Made by a program: the position numbers and the translations under genes. The notes beneath the pieces are model-generated. The model did no database searches, was not told the DNA's origin, and was given only the letters and a program-made list of their open reading frames with translations. From the NCBI RefSeq assembly GCF_013362995.1, contig NZ_JABWDV010000173.1, forward strand, positions 1-54,418: 54,418 bases of DNA, in the 5' to 3' direction. This document shows positions 35,984-44,832 of this stretch, in pieces. Origin of the DNA: Streptomyces sp. TRM64462. Lineage in GTDB: Bacteria > Actinomycetota > Actinomycetes > Streptomycetales > Streptomycetaceae. Position 1 is the stretch's first letter, and each line of letters starts with the position of its first letter.

Positions 35984-37195
35984 GTGCATACGTATATGAA
36001 CATCAAGAAGTCGGCGCGGATCAGCCACGACTTCTGGGAGACCACCACCAAGGCCGGCATGTTCGATATCGTCGCGGCCGGTCTGAGCGAGGGGCGCCAC
36101 CGGTCGCTCGCCGACGGGCACGAGTTCGTCAACATGTCCTCGTACTCGTACCTCGGCCTGGACACCCACCCGAAGATCGTCCAGGGCGCGGTCGACGCCA
36201 TGCTGGCGGAAGGCGCGCTCAACACCTCGACGTCCCGCATGCGGATACGTTTCGCCGCGCTGAAGGACGCCGAGGACGCCCTGTCGGAGCTGTTCGACGT
36301 GGAGGCCGTGACCGTGGCCTCCTGCGCCGCGGCGGCCTGGGCGAGCCTGCCCCTGCTCGCATCGGGCCTCCTCACCGGCGGCGAGCCGCCGCTGATGGTC
36401 TTCGACAAGAACGCGCACTTCTGCCTCAACGCGATGAAGCCGAACGTCGCCGACGAAGCCCCGCTCACCACCATCCGGCACAACGACATCGAGGCCCTCG
36501 AGGACCTCTGCAAGAAGCACCCCCGGGTCGCCTACATCGCCGATGGTGTGTACAGCACCGGCGGGAAGGCGCCGATCGAGGAGCTGCTCCGGCTCCAGGA
36601 GAAGTACGGCCTGTTCCTGTTCTTCGACGAGGCCCACGGCATCTCCACCGTCGGCGAGCGGGGCCGGGGCGCGGTCCTGGAGGCCATGGGCCGGATCAAC
36701 GACCGGACTCTGATCATCACGTCCCTCAACAAGGGCTTCGGCGCCTCGGGCGGCGCGATCTTCCTCGGCCGCAAGGGTTCGCAGGACCGGCGCGACATCG
36801 CCCTGCGCAACGGCGGCCCGCTGATGTGGTCGCAGCGGATCAACACCGCAGGCCTCGGCGCCGTGCTGGCCTCGGTCGAGCTGCACCGCTCGGACGAGCT
36901 CCCGGCGCTCCAGCGCCGACTCCAGCGGAACGTCGACCTCTTCGACAGCCTGCTCCCGACCGGGCTGAGCGGCGACGGACTGCCGATCCGCTTCGTGGAC
37001 ATCGGCTCCGAGGACGCGACCGTCCGCCTGGCGCAGGCGCTGCTGGAGCGCGGCTATTACGCCTCTCCGATCTTCTTCCCCGTCATCGCCCGCGGAAAGG
37101 CCGGCCTGCGGCTGATGCTCCGCGCGAACATGAGCACTGCCGAGATCGAGGACTTCTGCCGGCAGCTCAAGGAACTGCGGGACCAGCATGTCTGA
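35984..37195 (+). CDS. Alpha-oxoamine synthase (KAPA synthase/CqsA-type PLP enzyme)
   Basis: PLP-dependent fold-type I enzyme of 403 residues that would condense an amino acid with an acyl-CoA and lose CO2 to give an alpha-aminoketone. Motifs: SSYSYLGLDTHPKI at the N-terminus, FFDEAHG (D215) against the pyridine nitrogen, and SLNKGFGASGG (K250) for the Schiff base. It is not beside other biotin genes, so BioF itself is unlikely; CqsA/LqsA-like signal synthases and biosynthetic oxoamine synthases are closer in context. GTG start, AGGAG seven bases upstream. Confidence 0.88.
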   Translation: MHTYMNIKKSARISHDFWETTTKAGMFDIVAAGLSEGRHRSLADGHEFVNMSSYSYLGLDTHPKIVQGAVDAMLAEGALNTSTSRMRIRFAALKDAEDALSELFDVEAVTVASCAAAAWASLPLLASGLLTGGEPPLMVFDKNAHFCLNAMKPNVADEAPLTTIRHNDIEALEDLCKKHPRVAYIADGVYSTGGKAPIEELLRLQEKYGLFLFFDEAHGISTVGERGRGAVLEAMGRINDRTLIITSLNKGFGASGGAIFLGRKGSQDRRDIALRNGGPLMWSQRINTAGLGAVLASVELHRSDELPALQRRLQRNVDLFDSLLPTGLSGDGLPIRFVDIGSEDATVRLAQALLERGYYASPIFFPVIARGKAGLRLMLRANMSTAEIEDFCRQLKELRDQHV

Positions 37196-38468
37196 GGACC
37201 TGTCCAAGGGTGCGTCCCGGACGGCTGAGGCGCCGCCCGACGTGCCTGCTCCCAGGCCGGAGCGCCGCAGGCCGGAGCGCCGCACGATGGCCGTCGGCTG
37301 TCTGCTGGTGTTCATGGCACAGATGGCCACGACCATCTATCTGCCGTCCCTCCCGGCGGTCCAGCACGATCTGGGCATCTCCCGCAGCTTCGCCGCGCTG
37401 TCCGTGTCTCTCTTCGTCATCGGTGCCGCGGCGCCCGTGGTGCTGTGGGGGCGTGCGGCGGACCGGTACGGGCGCCGTGCCTCGGTGCTCGCCGCGCTCG
37501 CGCTGTTCGTCGCCTCCAGCGCCCTGCTGGCGGTGAACTCCTCCGCCGAGGCCCTGCTGGTCCTGCGCGCCGTGCAGGGCGTCGGCGCAGGCGGCGCGGC
37601 CATCATCGCCCGCATCTTCGTACGCGACCTCGGCGGCGGCGACGCGCTCGCCCGTCGGCTGTCGGTGCTGTCGATCGCCTTCGTCACCGCCCTGGGCGGC
37701 GGCCAGTTCCTCGGCGGCCTCATCGGCACATATGCCCACTGGCAGGCGGGTTTCGTCGTGCTGGCCGTGGTCGGAGCCGTCGGTGCGATCGGGGCGGCCA
37801 CGCTGCCTCTGGACCCCGGTCAGGGGCGCGCCGAGCAGACGAACATGATCCGGATCTACCTCCGCATCCTGACCGTTCCGGCGTTCCTGCTGCCCACCGT
37901 CGCCGGCGGGCTCGGCTTCGCCACGATCGTCCTCCTCCAGGAGGTCGCGCCCTTCGTCTTCCAGGACCATTTCGACCTGAGTGTGGACGCGTACGGCAAC
38001 ATCGGGTTGCTGTTCGGGCTGGCGTACTTCGCGGGCGCGGTCATGGTGAACCGGCTCGTCGCCTCGGCCGGGTCGAGCCGGCTGATGCGGATCGGCGCCC
38101 TGATCATGACGGGCTCCGGCCTCCTGCTGGTCGCCTTGTGGCTGCTGCCGTCCGTACCGCTGCCGGCCGCGCTCGTGGTGTTCACCGCCCTGTACTGCGC
38201 CATCACCTTCGGGCAGGCGGCGCTGTTTCCCAGCAGCATGGCCGTCGCGGTGACCGCCGTGAAGGACCACGGCGCCTATGCCGTCGCACTGTGCGGGTTC
38301 CTGGCCCAGTCGATCGCCGGCGTGGTGGCGACGTTCGCGGCTCTGCTGCACGCCAACCTCGCCTGGGCTGGCGTCGCCGCCGCGCTCAGCGCCCTGGCCT
38401 ACGCCCTCGTACGCCGTGACGCCTCCGTACAGCGCGCAGCGGCCGCTACCGACCGAAGCACGACCTGA
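37188..38468 (+). CDS. MFS efflux transporter, Bcr/CflA type
   Basis: A 426-residue drug-efflux transporter with 12 hydrophobic segments and motif A GRAADRYGRR between helices 2 and 3. The N-terminal 35 residues are Arg/Pro-rich. Its ATG lies inside the end of the oxoamine synthase gene (8-base overlap), so it is translated with it and probably exports the product. Confidence 0.9.
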   Translation: MSEDLSKGASRTAEAPPDVPAPRPERRRPERRTMAVGCLLVFMAQMATTIYLPSLPAVQHDLGISRSFAALSVSLFVIGAAAPVVLWGRAADRYGRRASVLAALALFVASSALLAVNSSAEALLVLRAVQGVGAGGAAIIARIFVRDLGGGDALARRLSVLSIAFVTALGGGQFLGGLIGTYAHWQAGFVVLAVVGAVGAIGAATLPLDPGQGRAEQTNMIRIYLRILTVPAFLLPTVAGGLGFATIVLLQEVAPFVFQDHFDLSVDAYGNIGLLFGLAYFAGAVMVNRLVASAGSSRLMRIGALIMTGSGLLLVALWLLPSVPLPAALVVFTALYCAITFGQAALFPSSMAVAVTAVKDHGAYAVALCGFLAQSIAGVVATFAALLHANLAWAGVAAALSALAYALVRRDASVQRAAAATDRSTT

Positions 38469-38478
38469 CCAGAGACCG

Positions 38479-40083
38479 ATGACGATTCTTCGCTCCCACA
38501 TCGACACCTCGTCAGAGGTGTTTCACCGCAATGCCGAAGCCTTCGAGCGCAAGCGGCAGATCATCGCCGAAGCGCGGGCGGCCGCCGTCGCCGGCGGGGA
38601 CGCCCGAGCCCACCGCCGCCATGCCGAACGCGGCAAACTCACCGCACGCCGACGCGTCTTCCAGCTGCTCGACCTCGGCACCCCGTTCATGGAGATCGGG
38701 CAGCTGGTCGGCCACGATGTCTACGACGAGCCGGTCCCCTCGGCCGCGCTGATCACCGGAATCGGTGTGGTCGGCGGACGACCGGCCATGATCTTCGCCA
38801 ACGACGCCACCGTGAAGGGTGGCACGTACTTCCCGCTCACGGTGCAGAAGCACCTGCGTGCCCAGAAGATCGCCCGCGAGAACGGCCTGCCCTGCGTCTA
38901 CCTGGTCGACTCGGGCGGCATCTATCTACCGCTGCAGGAAGACCTGTTCCCCGACGAGTACCACCTGGGGCGCGTCTTCCGGAACATAGCCGAGCTGTCG
39001 GCGCTCGGACTGCCCCAGATCGCGGCCGTCATGGGCTCGTGCACCGCCGGAGGCGCGTACATCCCCGCGATGTGCGACGAGGCGGTCATCGTCCGGGGCA
39101 ACGGCACCATCTTCCTCGGCGGGCCCCAGCTGGTCCGCGCGGCCACCGGTGAGGTGGTCGACGCGGAGACCCTCGGTGGCGCGGATCTGCACACGCGGGT
39201 CACCGGCGTCGCCGATCACCTGGCCGAGAACGACGAACACGCCCTGGAGCTGGTACGGGACATCGTGCGGCGCACCGGGCCCGGCACGGTGTCGCCGCCA
39301 CCGCGGCCCCCCAGGCCACCTCTGTACGACCCGGCCGAGCTGCCCGGCATCCTGAGCGCCGATCTGCGCGAGCACATTCCGGCCCGCGAGATCCTTGCGC
39401 GGCTGCTCGACGGCAGCGAGTTCGCCGAGTACCGCGCCCGGTACGGCCCGACCCTCGTCTGCGGCACCGGCCACATCGGCGGCTACCCGGTCGGTGTGGT
39501 GATCAACGACGGTGTGCTCTTCCCGGAAAGCGCGCAGAAGGGCGCGAACTTCATCGAACTATGCGCCCAGCGCGACATCCCGCTGCTTTTCCTGCACAAC
39601 ATCAACGGTTTCATGGTCGGCGCCGAGTACGAGGCCGACGGCATCGCCAAGCACGGCGCGAAGCTCGTCAACGCCGTCTCGTGCGCCAAGGTGCCCAAGT
39701 TCAGCCTGGTGGTCGGCGGCAGCTTCGGGGCGGGCAACTTCGCCATGTGCGGTAGGTCGATGGGTCCCCGGCTGATGGCCATGTGGCCGAACGCCAAGTC
39801 CACCGCCGTCGGCGCGGAACAGACCGCGACGGTGATGGCGCTGATCCGCGGCGATCAGCTCGCCAAGGAGGGCAGGACCCTGTCCGCCGAGGAGGAGGAG
39901 TCGATCAGGCGCCCCATCATCGAGACGTACGAACGGCAGTCCCATCCGCTGTATTACGCCGCCAGGTTGTGGGTGGACGCCGTGGTGGACCCGACCGATA
40001 CCCGTGAATGGCTGACGCTCTGTCTGGCGACCGCCGCGGACGCCCCCCAGCAGGAGACACGTTTCGGCGTGTTCAGGATGTGA
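38479..40083 (+). CDS. Acyl-CoA carboxylase, carboxyltransferase subunit (MccB-like)
   Basis: Carboxyltransferase beta subunit of 534 residues, the length of methylcrotonyl-CoA carboxylase MccB. The family segments FANDATVKGGTYFPLTVQKHLRAQ, YLVDSGG, MGSCTAGGAYIPAM and the C-terminal GGSFGAGNFAMCGR are all present. Residues 140-300 follow the MCC/GCC class rather than AccD/PccB. The start is ATG 38479, 10 bases after the transporter stop. Substrate may be 3-methylcrotonyl-CoA, geranyl-CoA or another enoyl-CoA. Confidence 0.9.
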   Translation: MTILRSHIDTSSEVFHRNAEAFERKRQIIAEARAAAVAGGDARAHRRHAERGKLTARRRVFQLLDLGTPFMEIGQLVGHDVYDEPVPSAALITGIGVVGGRPAMIFANDATVKGGTYFPLTVQKHLRAQKIARENGLPCVYLVDSGGIYLPLQEDLFPDEYHLGRVFRNIAELSALGLPQIAAVMGSCTAGGAYIPAMCDEAVIVRGNGTIFLGGPQLVRAATGEVVDAETLGGADLHTRVTGVADHLAENDEHALELVRDIVRRTGPGTVSPPPRPPRPPLYDPAELPGILSADLREHIPAREILARLLDGSEFAEYRARYGPTLVCGTGHIGGYPVGVVINDGVLFPESAQKGANFIELCAQRDIPLLFLHNINGFMVGAEYEADGIAKHGAKLVNAVSCAKVPKFSLVVGGSFGAGNFAMCGRSMGPRLMAMWPNAKSTAVGAEQTATVMALIRGDQLAKEGRTLSAEEEESIRRPIIETYERQSHPLYYAARLWVDAVVDPTDTREWLTLCLATAADAPQQETRFGVFRM

Positions 40084-40090
40084 CGAAGAC

Positions 40091-42076
40091 ATGCTCAAAC
40101 GCCTCTTGATCGCGAATCGCGGCGAAATCGCCCGCCGCATCGCCCGCACCTGCCGCCGCCTCGGCGTCGAGTACGTCACCGTGTACTCCGACGCCGACCG
40201 GTCGGCGCCCCACCTGGAGGGCGCCGTCGAGTCGGTGCGTGTCGGCCCGGCGGCCGCCGCCGACAGCTATCTGCACATCGAGTCGATCGTCGGCGCGGCG
40301 CTCCGGACGGGCTGCGACGCCGTCCACCCGGGCTACGGCTTCTTGTCCGAGAGTCACCGGTTCGCCTCGGCGGTCGCCGACGCCGGTCTGGTCTTCGTCG
40401 GCCCGGACGCCGCGCTGATCGCGGCCATGGGCGACAAGGCGACCGCCAGGGCCCTCATGGCCGAGGCGGGCGTCCCCGTCCTTCCCGGCTCCGAGGACGC
40501 CACCGAATCGGTCGACCGGCTCGTCGCCGACGCCCGCCGCATCGGCTACCCGGTGATCCTCAAGCCCGTGGCCGGCGGCGGTGGCAAGGGCATGCGGGTC
40601 GTCGATGACGAGGCCGACATGGCCGATGCCGTGGCCGAGGCCGTGCGCCTGGGCCGAGGCAACTTCGGCGACGGGCGCCTCCTGGCCGAGCGCTATGTGC
40701 CCCGCCCCCGCCACATCGAGGTCCAGGTGTTCGGCGACGCTCACGGAGCACTGGTCCATCTCTTCGAACGCGAGTGCTCGCTCCAGCGCCGCCACCAGAA
40801 GATCATCGAGGAGGCTCCCGCCGTCGGCCTGACCCCCGAGGTCCGTGCGGCGCTGCTCGAAACGGCCGTCCGGGGCGCCGAGGCCCTGGGATACGTCAAC
40901 GCCGGAACCTTCGAGTTCATCCTCGACGCCGACGACCGGTTCTACTTCCTTGAGGCCAACACACGCCTCCAGGTCGAGCATCCGGTCACCGAGGAGATCA
41001 CCGGTGTCGACCTCGTGGAATGGCAGCTGCGCGTGGCGGCCGGGGAGCGTCTCCCGCTCGCCCAGCACGAGATCACCGCCACCGGTCACGCCGTCGAGTG
41101 CCGCGTCTACGCCGAGGACCCGGACGCCGGGTTCCAGCCGGCACCCGGGCGGGCGGACGTGGTCGAGTGGCCCGCCGACGTACCCGACGTACGCGTGGAG
41201 GCCGCCTTCGACACGTACGGAGACGTCTCGGCCTTCTACGACCCCATGATCGCCAAGCTGATCGCCCGGGGCCCCGACCGGACGTCCGCCCTCCGCCGAC
41301 TGGCCGACGCGGCGCGCACCACCTCGGTCGTCGGCCTGACCACCAACCTCGGCTTCGTCGGGGACCTGCTCCGTGACCCCCGCGTCGTCGCGGGACGCGT
41401 CGACACGCACCTCGTCGACACCTTCGTCGCCGAGACCCCGTCCCGCTCCTTGTCCGCTGCGGCCGCCGCATGCGCGGCGGCGATGGAGATCCCGCCTCCC
41501 GGCAACCCGTCCGCCTCGCCCTGGAGCGGCACTGTCGGGCCCCTCGACCGCCCGTCCCTGGATCCCGACGCACCCCTCGGCCGCCTCATCCTGCGCGACG
41601 GCGGCCACGAACTGGAGGCCCGCCTGACGGGCGCCCACGGCGGCACGGTGGACGTCCTGGTCCACGACAGCGCCTTCCGCGTCACCGTCTCCCACCGCGA
41701 CGGACTGTTCCGGGGCAGGGTGGCCGACCGCGGTTGGGTCGGCCACCGCACCGCCGACCGCTTCGAACTGGTCATCGACGGCCACCGGACGGCGCTGACC
41801 ACCAGGACCCACAGCGAAACCGACACCGACGCCGTCGACAACATCGTGCGCTCACCCATGCCCGGCACGGTCGTGGCCCTCTCCTGCGCGGTGGGCGACC
41901 GGGTCGAGCAGGGTGCGGTGCTCATGGTCGTCGAGGCCATGAAGATGGAGAACCGCATCCTCGCCCCACTCCCTGGGGTGATCGAGGAGATTCGGTGCAC
42001 CCTGCACGGCACGGTCTCGGCCGACGAGATCCTCGCCGTACTGACCCCGGAGACCGTCCCCGCCCCGGACTCCTGA
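40091..42076 (+). CDS. Acyl-CoA carboxylase, biotin carboxylase/BCCP subunit (MccA-like)
   Basis: A 661-residue alpha subunit with biotin carboxylase (1-450, KPVAGGGGKGM ATP loop, EANTRLQVEHPVTE), a linker and a C-terminal biotinyl domain whose lysine is K618 in VEAMKMEN. It starts 7 bases after the beta subunit. With its partner it makes one full biotin-dependent acyl-CoA carboxylase. Being the last gene of the operon, it links the carboxylase to the oxoamine synthase chemistry. Confidence 0.92.
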   Translation: MLKRLLIANRGEIARRIARTCRRLGVEYVTVYSDADRSAPHLEGAVESVRVGPAAAADSYLHIESIVGAALRTGCDAVHPGYGFLSESHRFASAVADAGLVFVGPDAALIAAMGDKATARALMAEAGVPVLPGSEDATESVDRLVADARRIGYPVILKPVAGGGGKGMRVVDDEADMADAVAEAVRLGRGNFGDGRLLAERYVPRPRHIEVQVFGDAHGALVHLFERECSLQRRHQKIIEEAPAVGLTPEVRAALLETAVRGAEALGYVNAGTFEFILDADDRFYFLEANTRLQVEHPVTEEITGVDLVEWQLRVAAGERLPLAQHEITATGHAVECRVYAEDPDAGFQPAPGRADVVEWPADVPDVRVEAAFDTYGDVSAFYDPMIAKLIARGPDRTSALRRLADAARTTSVVGLTTNLGFVGDLLRDPRVVAGRVDTHLVDTFVAETPSRSLSAAAAACAAAMEIPPPGNPSASPWSGTVGPLDRPSLDPDAPLGRLILRDGGHELEARLTGAHGGTVDVLVHDSAFRVTVSHRDGLFRGRVADRGWVGHRTADRFELVIDGHRTALTTRTHSETDTDAVDNIVRSPMPGTVVALSCAVGDRVEQGAVLMVVEAMKMENRILAPLPGVIEEIRCTLHGTVSADEILAVLTPETVPAPDS

Positions 42077-42242
42077 CGGCCTCGGGCGGGTGGGGCGAGT
42101 GGCCGGGCTCGCCCAGGATCCCGCCGCAGCGGAGAGTCCTGGTGGCAGTTCTGGCGGGTCGCGATGGAGTGCGCCGGGGGCCGTCCGCGCCATAGGCTCT
42201 GGGCGCCCGGCCTGCCCCCGCCGGGCGGACGAGGGGGCGGGG

Positions 42243-42962
42243 GTGGATCATCCCTTCACGGTTTCGGGGCCGTCAGCGACACCGGTCCCACCGACTGGGC
42301 TGGCCGCGGAGGGATTGCTCGAACGGCAGCATCTCCAGGAGTGGTGATCGACAACCCGCGGATCCTCGGGGAGTCCGTGCTGCTGATCGCCGCGGAGTTC
42401 GACTGGTGGACGGACACGGACAGTGTTCCGGCGCGGGACCGGCTGGACGTCCTGGGGCTGGATGCCACGGGCCGCCTCGTGGTCGTCGAGCTGAAGCGCG
42501 GGACGGCCTACCGGGACGTCCACCACCAGGCGATCACGTACGCCGCGCTCATGTCCCGCTTCGGCCTCGACACCCTGGCCCAAGCCCACCGCGACTTCCT
42601 CGCCGGCAGAGGGCAGGCCCTCGACCTCGACGCGTGCAGGCAGCGCCTCCTCGAGCACGTCGACGGGGACTGGAGCCCGGAGCTGCTCCAGCGACCACGG
42701 CAGGTGATCATCGCCGCCGACTTCCCCAAGCAGGTCACCCACACCGTGGTGTGGCTGTCGGAGATGAATCTCGACACCGACCTCGTCCAGGTCGGCTGTG
42801 GAGGGTCGAAGGGACCCTCGTCGCCAGGCTTCACCGGCGAGTACCGCCAGTACACGGGACAGGCGAGAGTACACGGGACAGGCGAGGAGCGGCCCCTGAC
42901 ACCGGCGGCGATGCGTCCGCAGCAGTTGGACCGCAGGCGGCGGCGCCTGCCGAACCTCATTC
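42243..42962 (+). pseudogene. PD-(D/E)XK-type endonuclease gene with frameshifts
   Basis: The reading frame moves between frames: GTG 42243 to LERQHLQEW (stop near 42347), then VIDNPRILGESVLLIAAEFD... with the nuclease core RDRLDVLGLDATGRLVVVELKRG, then a second break near 42798, after which the expected LWRVEGTLVA lies in another frame. Each break is explained by a single missing base. Homology is to NucS/DUF91-like nucleases. The right limit is approximate because the downstream part is too decayed to define. Confidence 0.75.
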
Positions 42963-43361
42963 CGAGGTGCCTCGCCCGTCCCGTCGAGCGAAGGCGATCG
43001 CGGCGGAGACGGCGGCGGTCGCGCCGAGGGTGCCCAGCATGACCATCGCCACGCCCACCATGAAGAGGCCGCTCGCGTCGTCCGACCAGTCGTAGTAAGC
43101 AGCCACGGTCAAGCCCGTCGTGGTGCCGAGGACCGCGCCCGCGACGTGGCGCCGGGACGCCGCCCAGTACACCGGTGCCAGCAGAGTCAGCACCAGCCCG
43201 ATCACCTGCCACGCCTCGTACGGGCCGGTCGTCGTGTCGTCGGGTTGCACGTCGCGGTGCTGGTCCCAGCCCAGCCAGGCGGCCCACGCCGCCAGCGCGG
43301 CGACAGCCGGCACGAGGAACGGCATCAGCGGGCGAAGGGGTTTCAGGAGTCCTTGGCGCAT
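42957..43361 (-). CDS. Hypothetical four-helix membrane protein (134 aa)
   Basis: Four hydrophobic segments (about 11-31, 47-66, 69-87, 97-120) with a basic C-terminus RRDGRGTSE. Aromatic residues cluster in the loops (WLGWDQHRD, YEAWQVIG). Function unknown. It is convergent with the nuclease remnant. Confidence 0.65.
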   Translation of the reverse strand: MRQGLLKPLRPLMPFLVPAVAALAAWAAWLGWDQHRDVQPDDTTTGPYEAWQVIGLVLTLLAPVYWAASRRHVAGAVLGTTTGLTVAAYYDWSDDASGLFMVGVAMVMLGTLGATAAVSAAIAFARRDGRGTSE

Positions 43362-43448
43362 GGCCCGAGCGTTCCGGCTCGCACCGTCAGCGACCAGAGC
43401 TCGTGTACTCAGCTCTGTCCGAGTACTCCGAGTACATGGGCGTGGGCG

Positions 43449-43883
43449 TCAGGCCGGCTGGTGGGTGGGTGGGTGGGTGGGTGGGTGGATGTCCGACTGG
43501 AGGCGGCGGAGGGTGGTGGCGAAGTCTTCGGCCATGGCGAGGCGGGCGCGGAGAGCTTCGCAGCGGGCTTCGGCGACCTTGCGGAACGCGTCGAGGCGTT
43601 CTCGGAGGCGGGCGGTCTCGGGACCGGCGGGTGCGTTCTCGGTGGCGGTGAGGCGGTCGGTGATCTGGAGGAGGTCGCGCATCTCGTCGAGGGAGAAGTC
43701 CAGGGGCTTCATGCGGCGGATCACCATGAGGCGTTCGACGTCGGCCTCCGTGTAGAGGCGGAAGCCGCCCTTGCTGCGCGCCGACGGGGTCACCAGGCCC
43801 ACGTCCTCGTAATGGCGGATCGTGCGCAGCGACAGGCCGGTCCGCTCGGCGACCTCGCCGATCCGCATGTGCCGCTCGCTCAT
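43449..43883 (-). CDS. MerR family transcriptional regulator
   Basis: A 144-residue MerR regulator: HMRIGEVAERTGLSLRTIRHYEDVGLV helix-turn-helix, the SKGGFRLYTEADVERL wing, then a coiled dimer helix. ATG at 43883 follows GGAGAAGG. There are no effector-site cysteines, so it is not a classical metal MerR. The last ten residues are HPPTHPPTHQ, coded by a seven-unit tetranucleotide repeat next to the stop codon. Confidence 0.9.
   Translation of the reverse strand: MSERHMRIGEVAERTGLSLRTIRHYEDVGLVTPSARSKGGFRLYTEADVERLMVIRRMKPLDFSLDEMRDLLQITDRLTATENAPAGPETARLRERLDAFRKVAEARCEALRARLAMAEDFATTLRRLQSDIHPPTHPPTHQPA
43460..43488. repeat. Tetranucleotide repeat (TGGG)7 in the end of the MerR gene
   Basis: A 29-base run with a 4-base period, read as CCCA on the MerR strand. 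Because 4 is not a multiple of 3, copy changes alter the reading frame of the final codons and move the stop. Confidence 0.85.
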
Positions 43884-44064
43884 CGCGCGCCTTCTCCTCT
43901 GCTGTCCGGCGGTTTCGAAATCCGTCGTACCCGCCGCAATGATGCCCCACCGGCGGGCGGCGGGCGGCGGTCGTTCCCGGTCGCGCAGGTGCGCCCGAAG
44001 ACGCCTAGCGTGGAGGTATAGGCAGTACGCAGGCAGTACAGAGAGGTGTGAGGGGTGAACCGTC

Positions 44065-44688
44065 ATGACGTGGAGCATCTCCGGCAATTACCTGGCCGGT
44101 TGCTCATGCGCGATTCTCTGCGGGTGCGCCGTCGACGCGAAGCCGCGTGACGCGCAGGGCACCGAGCGGTGCCTGGGCGTGAACGTCTTCCACGTGGCCG
44201 ACGGCCGCCTGGACGACGTCGATCTGTCAGGGGTCGACTTCGCGCTGTACAACCAGTTCCCGTCCAACCTGACGTCCGGCAACTGGAAGGTGGGCGTCGT
44301 CGTCGACGAGGGCGCGACGGACGAGCAGGCCTCGGCCCTGGAGCGCATCCTCTCCGGTGACGAGGGCGGCCCCTTCGGTCAGCTGTCCCAGTTCTACGGC
44401 GAGTACCTCGGCATGGAGCGCGCGCCCGTCTCCCTGTCGGACGGCGACGCGCCCAAGCTGTCCGTCGGCGGCAGGACCGAGATCTCGTACGAGGGCCTCA
44501 CCGGGCCCGACGGCGGACCCACGACGATCAAGAACGCGACGTTCGGGTTCGCCCCCGAGTACGCGATCGGAACGGCGTCCGGCCAGTCCCAGGCGTTCGG
44601 TCTTTCCTTCGACGCCGTCTACGGGGAGAAGGGCGACTTCGCCTTCAACAGTGAGCAGGCGGAAGGCGCTCCCACCGGGCGCGGCTGA
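44065..44688 (+). CDS. DUF1326 protein
   Basis: A 207-residue soluble protein with four N-terminal cysteines (C13, C15, C19, C21 in GCSCAILCGC), then a beta-rich domain of the DUF1326 family. The cysteine cluster suggests metal binding. It is divergent from the MerR gene. Upstream it has a GCCTA-N11-TAGGC repeat (44001-44021) and a duplicated GGCAGTAC (44019, 44030). It faces a DUF2182 membrane protein, a frequent companion. Confidence 0.85.
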   Translation: MTWSISGNYLAGCSCAILCGCAVDAKPRDAQGTERCLGVNVFHVADGRLDDVDLSGVDFALYNQFPSNLTSGNWKVGVVVDEGATDEQASALERILSGDEGGPFGQLSQFYGEYLGMERAPVSLSDGDAPKLSVGGRTEISYEGLTGPDGGPTTIKNATFGFAPEYAIGTASGQSQAFGLSFDAVYGEKGDFAFNSEQAEGAPTGRG

Positions 44689-44832
44689 GATGCCTGGGTT
44701 TCCTGGAGCTGCTTCCTGAGGCTGCTTGGGGCTCCTTGGGCCTCTCGGCGGCCGGACCCGGATCCAACGGCGGGGCGTGCTTCTCCTGGCGTCCCGCCCC
44801 TTACGTACGCCAGCACGTTACGTACGTCAGCG

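Noticed and set aside
35984..37195. Biotin biosynthesis BioF
   Set aside because: No bioA, bioB or bioD nearby; the operon partners are a carboxylase, a dehydrogenase and an exporter.
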